From Desulfofustis sp. (GTDB lineage: Bacteria; Desulfobacterota; Desulfobulbia; Desulfobulbales; Desulfocapsaceae): a stretch of DNA of 6,082 nt. Position numbers and translations under genes: made by a program. The notes beneath the pieces were generated by a model. The model had not been told where the DNA came from. It saw only the letters and a program-made list of their open reading frames with translations, and searched no databases. The stretch spans positions 1 through 6,082 of the forward strand of contig JAQYVS010000140.1 in NCBI GenBank assembly GCA_030145365.1, written 5' to 3'. This document shows, piece by piece, positions 1 to 3,745 of the stretch; position 1 is the first letter of the stretch, and each line of letters starts with the position of its first letter.

Positions 1-768
1 CGCAATTATCGGTTCGCCTTCAAAAATTCCCCGAATGTCTCTAATCAATCTTTTAATACCTTTTGTCTGGATTGCGATAGCGCTATCCGGCGGCAGTTTT
101 GCGGCTTGCAGTGGACTGACTTTTTCCAGTAAACGCACAAACTCCTCGTATAGCGGCAATGTGAGCAGTTGGAAAGTCACCACCGGCAACGTGGGCGAAT
201 CTCCAGCGCCTGTCTGAAAGCCCCAATACTGGTTCACCTTGAAGGGGATTCTGGGCAGCGAAAACGGTGCGGTGGCAACCGCGGGTGTTGCAAAGAGCTC
301 GATGGGTTTTACGATTTTGACGATGCTGTGAACGCCTGCCTGGGAACCGCCGCCACCCGTCAATTTAACCTCCTTGGCAATCAGAGGCTCGCCGATGACA
401 ACATTGCCGGCCTTTTTGATCGACACTGCAAATAATTGGTCATCTTCGGGGGAACGCGGTTCGATGAAGTGGACATCAAAGGTAATGACCGCGGCCCCTT
501 CTCTGACCAAATTATCGACTAAACGGGCATGCAGTGAGCGCGGCCACTTATCGGGGTTATTGGGCAGGTTGAGATTATCGGAGGATTCTTTTTCGATGCT
601 GACAACCACCACTTCGGATGATGGTTGTTGCTCTCCCCTCAGCTTGAACAGCAGGCCCAAACCCGTGTTTTCCTCGAGGTTGAGCGCAAACCGGAAAGGG
701 CTCATCAACAGTCCCACCAATCCGATGATAATTCCTAAGATTATCGCCTTAAATAAGCGGGACTTCAT
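1..768 (-). CDS. CHASE2-domain membrane sensor protein, N-terminal part (runs off left edge)
   Basis: The minus strand is open from an ATG at 768 to base 1, giving 256 residues with no stop. Residues 7-25 form a hydrophobic membrane segment (KAIILGIIIGLVGLLM). The following region reads as a CHASE2 extracytoplasmic sensor: a beta strand VVVVSIEKES (about 53-62), then WPRSLHARLVDNLVREGAAV (about 75-94), then ITFDVHFIEP, the acidic DDQLF and AGNVVIGEP (about 121-129). CHASE2 is known as a periplasmic ligand-sensing domain, usually followed by membrane helices and an adenylate/diguanylate cyclase, histidine kinase or Ser/Thr kinase; the output domain lies outside this window and cannot be named. 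The start is supported by GGAG at 776-779, seven bases upstream. Small plus-strand ORFs here are shadows. It has its own upstream promoter (907-936), so it is probably transcribed independently of the transposon next to it. Confidence 0.88.
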   Translation of the reverse strand, partial: MKSRLFKAIILGIIIGLVGLLMSPFRFALNLEENTGLGLLFKLRGEQQPSSEVVVVSIEKESSDNLNLPNNPDKWPRSLHARLVDNLVREGAAVITFDVHFIEPRSPEDDQLFAVSIKKAGNVVIGEPLIAKEVKLTGGGGSQAGVHSIVKIVKPIELFATPAVATAPFSLPRIPFKVNQYWGFQTGAGDSPTLPVVTFQLLTLPLYEEFVRLLEKVSPLQAAKLPPDSAIAIQTKGIKRLIRDIRGIFEGEPIIA

Positions 769-906
769 AAAGTTACTCCAGGTTCTTATGTCATGTGCAA
801 AAGAGAAAAACTGATCAAAGATCTTCCATGACAACCATCTCCGCCTGCCGCGTTGGAAAGTTTTCTTCTTTAAAATGTGATTGGATCTTACTTGTTATTG
901 AAATTG

Positions 907-936
907 AATATAGGTTTAAGAAGCATATTGTGTCAA
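907..936 (-). promoter_or_regulatory. Putative sigma70 promoter of the CHASE2 gene
   Basis: Read on the minus strand, TTGACA (936-931, perfect -35) is followed after 18 bases by TATATT (912-907, one mismatch to the -10 consensus). Transcription would start near 900, leaving an untranslated leader of about 130 bases before the CHASE2 start at 768. The -35 box ends only 8 bp from the left inverted repeat of the transposon (945), so the element lies immediately upstream of this promoter. No other gene is seen in 769-944. Confidence 0.55.
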
Positions 937-944
937 GTGAACTA

Positions 945-973
945 AAAGGGGACATCCATAAATATATAAATAA
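945..973 (+). repeat. Left inverted repeat of the RAYT unit
   Basis: It begins AAAGGGGACATCCATAAATA and continues AT-rich to 973. It matches the reverse complement of 2019-2047 with one mismatch (A at 954, where the right copy gives G). The outer part is G-rich (GGGGAC) and the inner part is AT-only, so the two copies point in opposite directions around the transposase. Short TGTCAA (931-936) and TTGACA (975-980) arms also flank this copy symmetrically. Confidence 0.85.
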
Positions 974-1009
974 GTTGACACCGATCTTTGCAGCTGCTAA
1001 AGAAAACTT

Positions 1010-2018
1010 ATGCCGCGTAAAGCACGCATAGATGCTCCCGGAGCAATTCACCACATCATCATCAGGGGTATCGAACAGCGTCAAATCTTTCGCGACGACC
1101 ATGACCGGGATCAGTTTCTCCAGAGACTGGCAGATAACCTTTCGGATACCGAGACACCATGCTACGCCTGGGCCCTGATACCAAACCGTTCATTTGCTGT
1201 TAAAAACCGGTCTGACACCGATTGCCACCATCATGAGACGATTGCTGACCGGACATGCGGTTTATTTCAACCGCCGGCACCGCCGATACGGTCATCTGTT
1301 CCAAAACCGCTACAAATCGATTCTCTGCCAGGAGGAAGAGCCTTACTTGCGCGAGCTGGTCCGCTACATCCATTTAAACCCTTTGCGCGCCAAATTGGTC
1401 GAAGACATAAGGGCGCTGGACAAATATCCATACAGCGGGCATGGCGCGGTAGTTGGAAAAGTAAAAAGAGATTGGCAGCATGTCGGTTCAGTGCTGGAAT
1501 TTTTCGGTTTACGAAAATCTGATGCTCGCAAAGCATACCGCCAATTTGTCAAAAAAGGGGGCTTGCAGGGCAGAAGGCCTGAGCTTACCGGCGGCGGACT
1601 TTTGCGCAGCGTTGGAGGATGGGCAGCCCTTGGTGCTTTGAGAGGTGAAGCGGTGCGGATCAAAGGTGATGAGCGCATCTTAGGAGACAGCGATTTTGTC
1701 GAGGCGGTTTTGAAAGAAGCCAATGAGCAGCTGGATCGCCGTTACCGCCTGAAAGCAGAGGGATTTGACCTTGAGCAGGTTGCCCAACGTGTGGCGGCAG
1801 TGATGAACAGTCCGGTAGAACTTGTTTGGGAGAAGAGCCGCAGGCCACAGGTGGTTGATGCACGGGATTTGCTTTGTTATTGGGCCTCCAAAGAGCTGGT
1901 AATGAGCATGACAGAGCTGGCGAAGAGATTAAATCTTACGCAGCCGGCAGTCAAAATTGCGGTGCGGCGGGGGGAAAAGATCGTCAGGGAAAATCAATAT
2001 CAGTTGATAGATGACTAG
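1010..2018 (+). pseudogene. REP-associated tyrosine transposase (RAYT, Y1/HUH family), frameshifted in the HUH motif
   Basis: Two plus-strand frames together encode one transposase of about 336 residues. Frame one (ATG at 1010) gives the N-terminal Y1 fold, with HHIIIRGIEQRQIFRDD and CYAWALIPN. At 1187-1190 the reading shifts, and from 1191 the other frame continues HLLLKTGLTPIATIMRRLL through FNRRHRRYGHLFQNRYKSIL, RYIHLNPLRAK (candidate catalytic Tyr at about 1365-1367) and a long C-terminal part ending in a helix-turn-helix (SMTELAKRLNLTQPAVKIAV, about 1905-1964). The preceding DARDLLCYWASKEL resembles the DnaA C-terminal helix region. The family motif at the junction should read PNHFHLLL; here the first His and Phe are replaced by four bases (CGTT), consistent with a 2-bp deletion, so the metal-binding HUH is lost and the frame broken. 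The stop TAG directly abuts the right inverted repeat. A sequencing error is possible but would have to fall in the catalytic motif. Confidence 0.9.
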
Positions 2019-2047
2019 TTATTTATATATTTATGGACGTCCCCTTT
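2019..2047 (-). repeat. Right inverted repeat of the RAYT unit
   Basis: This is the inverted partner of 945-973. It starts at the base after the transposase stop codon (2016-2018) and ends with CCCCTTT at 2041-2047. This copy contains the perfect palindrome GGACGTCC, where the left copy reads GGACATCC. The close abutment of coding sequence and end repeat indicates that the end is part of the element and not chance flanking DNA. Confidence 0.85.
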
Positions 2048-2067
2048 ATTTGTTGGAGGTGGGAGAA

Positions 2068-2124
2068 ATGATGGTGAAAGGAGGTGATGGGATCAGATCC
2101 GGTTGGTTGATTATGGGAGGTTAG
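2068..2124 (+). CDS. Possible 18-aa leader peptide upstream of gene A
   Basis: An ATG-ATG start is preceded by GGAGG about eight bases upstream (2055-2059) and opens an 18-codon frame (MMVKGGDGIRSGWLIMGG) ending in TAG. It lies 41 bp before the gene A start and inside a stretch rich in Shine-Dalgarno-like words (AAAGGAGGTGATG at 2077-2089) and holding the perfect interrupted palindrome GGATC-A-GATCC at 2090-2100. The Gly-rich peptide matches nothing I recognise. It may be chance coding within a leader region; only the ribosome-binding site supports it. Confidence 0.2.
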   Translation: MMVKGGDGIRSGWLIMGG

Positions 2125-2165
2125 CTTTCATACATCTTTAATTTTTATATGTGAGGAGGTGTACA

Positions 2166-2405
2166 ATGGCACAAGGTGGATCAAAAAAAATTAAAATCAA
2201 GATAAAAACAGAAACCGGCGAAGTGGATCAATTGTCAGATAACAGTGACAATGATGCAACACCGGTGAGCCCACAGGAACTGGCGGATGTTTATCAAAGC
2301 CCCAATGGGTTTAAATATGTCGGCGTCATACTTCATTCTGTTATCAATCCCAGGTGCGTGTATATTATCACGGCAAGCGGCCGCGCCGTCAAGGTCTGTC
2401 GCTAA
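2166..2405 (+). CDS. Gene A: 79-aa small protein with Cys-bracketed C-terminal module
   Basis: ATG at 2166 has an excellent ribosome-binding site (AGGAGG at 2154-2159, six-base spacer), so it is preferred over the GTG at 2151 inside the same region. The product begins MAQGGSKKIKIKIKTETGEV, basic with alternating Lys/Ile, has an acidic Asp/Asn/Ser-rich middle (residues 20-32), then NGFKYVGVILHSV and the C-terminal tail NPRCVYIITASGRAVKVCR. There is no signal peptide or membrane segment. Only two cysteines are present, 15 residues apart, the second being penultimate. The same tail closes gene B on the opposite strand. I do not recognise a named family. The two cysteines could form a disulfide or be a site of modification, and a peptide-precursor role is conceivable but undemonstrated. 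It is transcribed towards the shared terminator at 2474-2508. Confidence 0.75.
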   Translation: MAQGGSKKIKIKIKTETGEVDQLSDNSDNDATPVSPQELADVYQSPNGFKYVGVILHSVINPRCVYIITASGRAVKVCR

Positions 2406-2473
2406 AGCTGCTCTGTTTCTCTCTGCCCCTGTTCTCTTTGGTCTTCCATAGCAGAACGGGCTAGATCTGACAA

Positions 2474-2508
2474 ATTAAAGGCAGGGCCGCAAATGCCCTG
2501 CCTTTAAT
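2474..2508. terminator. Bidirectional intrinsic terminator between gene A and gene B
   Basis: A perfect 14-bp stem (2474-2487 with 2495-2508, core AAAGGCAGGGC) encloses a 7-base loop CGCAAAT. The AT-rich stem ends give T-rich tails on both strands (CCTTTAATGTTT on plus, CCTTTAATTTGTC on minus). It sits between convergent genes, about 70 bp after gene A and 180 bp after gene B, and would end both transcripts. The rest of 2406-2535 shows nothing else I can support. Confidence 0.8.
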
Positions 2509-2535
2509 GTTTGAAAAGTGTGCCAGCAACGTAAA

Positions 2536-2649
2536 TTAGATATTAAGCTTGTGCCCGTCAAAAGGCACGCATCGCCTCTTGCTGTCTGCGACATATAGTC
2601 GCGTCGCCTCTTCGGTTTGTTTTATATTGAAACCTGAGACCACACCGCT
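2536..2649 (-). pseudogene. Short coding remnant resembling one NHL repeat
   Basis: A 37-codon minus-strand frame between stops ends in TAA at 2536. Its last part reads ATRLYVADSKRRCVPFDGHK, which resembles the pattern of an NHL beta-propeller blade (LYVaDs..nrv.vFd..Gk). There is no convincing start codon with a ribosome-binding site, and the segment sits in the space between gene B and the terminator. It could be the residue of a deleted gene or a chance match. Imperfect direct repeats GCATCGCCTCTT (2569-2580) and GCGTCGCCTCTT (2601-2612) lie within it. Confidence 0.22.
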
Positions 2650-2686
2650 TTAGCTTACAGTTTTCACTATTGATCTAATTTAATTA

Positions 2687-3151
2687 CTACCTGCATACTT
2701 TTTTTACACCGCCACTTCTTGTTCTTACATAAACACACCGCGGATTTTCCCCGGTTACCAATGGATCATCGATGGGTAACGAATTTAGAATTCCACCACT
2801 AAACCCGATCTCATTGAGTGGCACTGTTGATACCGAACAATCTAGCTCCGTAATACATTCCGCATCAAAACTGTTTCCGGCATCGTCGAATAACAGTTTC
2901 CATTCCAATATAACTTTTGCAGGCGAAACGCTTTTGAAAACCTTCTCAGCTGAAACAGGCTCATTTTCTACCGGTATGACCGTCCCTGCGCAGGCGGGTC
3001 CTGCGATCGCGGCAACATAAAATTTCCAGTAAGTCCTAATTCCAATCGTATTTATGCCTATATTTGATGTGTCGGTTGTAATCGAGATCTTCTTGTCGAG
3101 CTTATTTTGATGCGTGAAGGGTAGCTTGAGGGTAAAATCGTCACATACCAT
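2687..3151 (-). CDS. Gene B C-terminal segment with the NPRCVY...KVCR tail
   Basis: An open frame of 154 residues starts at ATG 3151, four bases past the internal TAG, and ends at TAG 2687. No good Shine-Dalgarno precedes this ATG, and the peptide begins in the middle of what looks like a beta domain (VCDDFTLKLPFTHQNKLDKK), so it is best read as the second half of gene B, reached by readthrough or reinitiation. It contains TYWKFYVAAIAGPACAG, KVILEWKLLFDDAGNSFDAE with two nearby cysteines, and ends in GENPRCVYVRTRSGGVKKVCR without its first residue being essential to the match. That tail shares 13 of 19 positions (from NPRC on) with gene A, and the segment GFSGGILNSL resembles gene A's GFKYVGVILHSV. 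Confidence 0.5.
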   Translation of the reverse strand: MVCDDFTLKLPFTHQNKLDKKISITTDTSNIGINTIGIRTYWKFYVAAIAGPACAGTVIPVENEPVSAEKVFKSVSPAKVILEWKLLFDDAGNSFDAECITELDCSVSTVPLNEIGFSGGILNSLPIDDPLVTGENPRCVYVRTRSGGVKKVCR

Positions 3152-3154
3152 TGG

Positions 3155-3194
3155 CTATCTGCGTATTGGAAGTGCCGATTCACACGGCAGATAG
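3155..3194 (-). other. Inverted repeat whose 3' arm contains the gene B internal TAG
   Basis: In the mRNA sense, CTATCTGC (3194-3187) and GCAGATAG (3162-3155) are perfect 8-bp inverted arms, and the last three bases of the second arm are the TAG itself. An alternative 5-bp stem, TGCCG with CGGCA, forms inside. The structure lies upstream of and into the stop codon, not downstream as expected for a readthrough or recoding element. Confidence 0.5.
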
Positions 3195-3499
3195 ATATTG
3201 GGGTCTATTGGCTCTAAAATGTTGATATCATCCCCACAGCAATCAGGGTAAGTCAATAACACTTCTCTGATTTTATTGATTTTATATGCCCGATTGGCAG
3301 TGATCTCATACTCCCATACCCAGCCATCAACACTCGGAGTCGGAGAACCACCGACGAGATTAATGGTGTACGGGCCGGCTTGACCAGTGGTGGGGGGACA
3401 GGTTTCTTCTCCCTGCGCCCCGACCTTTGTTGTCGCGAATAGCGCTACGATAGCAACCAAGATTGCGCACAAAAGAGTTGTGAATGTTTTTTTTGGCAT
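3155..3499 (-). CDS. Gene B N-terminal segment: signal peptide plus beta-rich domain up to the TAG
   Basis: This is the part of gene B that is translated without readthrough, 114 residues from ATG at 3499. Two adjacent ATGs exist (3502 and 3499); AGGAGG at 3505-3510 sits five bases from the second and only two from the first, so 3499 is preferred. The product starts MPKKTFTTLLCAILVAIVAL, a classic Sec signal peptide with likely cleavage around VGA-QGEE. The mature part holds CPPTTGQAGPYTINLVGG, DGWVWEYEITANRAYKI, TYPDCCGDD and NIYLPCESALPIRR, with four cysteines, suggesting a small periplasmic, outer-membrane or extracellular Ig-like beta domain with disulfides. I recognise no named family. 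Confidence 0.6.
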   Translation of the reverse strand: MPKKTFTTLLCAILVAIVALFATTKVGAQGEETCPPTTGQAGPYTINLVGGSPTPSVDGWVWEYEITANRAYKINKIREVLLTYPDCCGDDINILEPIDPNIYLPCESALPIRR

Positions 3500-3501
3500 C
3501 A

Positions 3502-3564
3502 TTACCTCCTTTTTAATATCGATGCTTGTCTACCTGGCTTCCAAGAGAAAAAACTTCTTCGCAT
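3502..3564 (-). CDS. Possible 20-aa ORF coupled to gene B
   Basis: The frame MRRSFFSWKPGRQASILKRR runs from ATG at 3564 to TAA at 3502-3504, overlapping the ATG at 3502 (TAATG), which would permit translational coupling to gene B. Its Shine-Dalgarno AGGAGG (3567-3572) is perfect but only two bases from the ATG, closer than normal, which weakens the call. The strongly basic peptide is not recognisable. It may instead be an mRNA leader with spare ribosome-binding sites. Confidence 0.2.
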   Translation of the reverse strand: MRRSFFSWKPGRQASILKRR

Positions 3565-3605
3565 CACCTCCTTTACTGAATATTTTTAACGACAGCTCCC
3601 ATCGG

Positions 3606-3716
3606 CTATTTTGTCATTTCTTTAAATTTTCCCATCGCTCCAACAGCTCCTAATAAAGCTGTTGGGTTTCTAAAGAACAGTTCCTTGAAATCTTCATCAA
3701 ATTTTTGATTCCGCAT
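3606..3716 (-). CDS. 36-aa small peptide downstream of the barrel gene
   Basis: ATG at 3716 lies 29 bp after the barrel stop and follows GAGGCGGTGGG (3720-3730). The peptide begins MRNQKFDEDFKELFFRNPTA, continues LLGAVGAMGKFKEMTK and stops at TAG (3606-3608). The pattern F-x3-LF-x2-NP-x2-LL-x2-VG recalls the helical leader segments of NHLP/Nif11-type peptide precursors, but there is no GG cleavage site followed by a core, so this is only a resemblance. If the TAG is ignored, the frame continues ten more codons (PMGAVVKNIQ) to a TAA at 3573-3575 that touches the next Shine-Dalgarno. It is collinear with the barrel gene and gene B, so probably the same operon. No named family is recognised. Confidence 0.45.
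   Translation of the reverse strand: MRNQKFDEDFKELFFRNPTALLGAVGAMGKFKEMTK
3640..3665. other. 9-bp-stem hairpin inside the 36-aa ORF
   Basis: CCAACAGCT (3640-3648) and AGCTGTTGG (3657-3665) are perfect inverted arms around an 8-base loop. No U-tract follows on the minus strand, and only GTTTC on plus, so it is a poor intrinsic terminator. It falls in the NPTALLGAVG codons; a ribosome on the small ORF would melt it, so it could couple peptide translation to downstream expression or stabilise the mRNA between the barrel gene and gene B. Confidence 0.5.
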
Positions 3717-3745
3717 TAACCCACCGCCTCTCAACGGATAAATCA

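Larger units (their letters stand above)
945..2047 (+). mobile_element. RAYT-type transposon-like unit bounded by 29-bp inverted repeats
   Basis: A single transposase gene (1010-2018) is tightly bracketed by near-perfect inverted repeats at 945-973 and 2019-2047 (28 of 29 bases match). The total is 1.1 kb with no passenger gene. The transposase belongs to the REP-associated tyrosine transposase branch of the IS200/IS605-like Y1 superfamily; such genes are commonly flanked by REP-like palindromic sequences that the enzyme recognises. I see no target-site duplication, as expected for Y1 transposases. The transposase has a frameshift, so this copy is probably immobile unless a relative acts in trans. 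Confidence 0.75.
2687..3499 (-). pseudogene. Gene B: secreted Cys-containing protein interrupted by an in-frame TAG
   Basis: One minus-strand reading frame runs from ATG at 3499 (or 3502) to TAG at 2687-2689, about 270 codons, broken only by a single TAG at 3155-3157. Both halves are in the same frame, so no indel is needed: one base change (CAG or TGG to TAG) explains it. The complete product would have a signal peptide, a beta-rich domain with paired cysteines and, at its C terminus, the tail shared with gene A. It may be a pseudogene, a gene read through at low level, a pyrrolysine codon or a sequencing error. TAG also ends the transposase and the 36-aa ORF here, arguing against wholesale reassignment. 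The final stop is doubled (TAG TAA). The gene lies downstream of the TPR-barrel gene in the same direction. Confidence 0.65.

Noticed and set aside
35..814. Overlapping plus-strand frames of 60, 88 and 146 codons
   Set aside because: They lie antisense to the continuous CHASE2 frame on the minus strand, have no ribosome-binding sites, and their products look like no protein family.
795..1102. A 78-codon plus frame and a 95-codon minus frame across the transposon end
   Set aside because: Both cross the inverted repeat and the promoter region, overlap the transposase start, and show no recognisable protein pattern.
1267..1863. Minus-strand frames inside the transposase
   Set aside because: They are antisense shadows of a clearly recognisable transposase; Pro/Ser/Arg-rich composition is typical of shadow translation.
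945..2047. CRISPR array or tRNA/rRNA gene in the AT-rich flanks
   Set aside because: Only two copies of the repeat exist, in inverted orientation and 1 kb apart; no cloverleaf or rRNA-like sequence was seen anywhere in the window.
3155..3157. Genome-wide reassignment of TAG to an amino acid
   Set aside because: TAG ends the transposase and the 36-aa ORF and is followed by TAA at the end of gene B, so TAG appears to act as an ordinary stop in at least some genes here.
2772..3653. Plus-strand frames of 82 and 88 codons opposite gene B
   Set aside because: They are antisense to the signal-peptide protein and its ribosome-binding sites; no start context supports them.
3640..3665. Hairpin as a terminator after the barrel gene
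   Set aside because: The stem is good but no T-tract follows on the minus strand, and it lies within an ORF; a terminator call is not supported.
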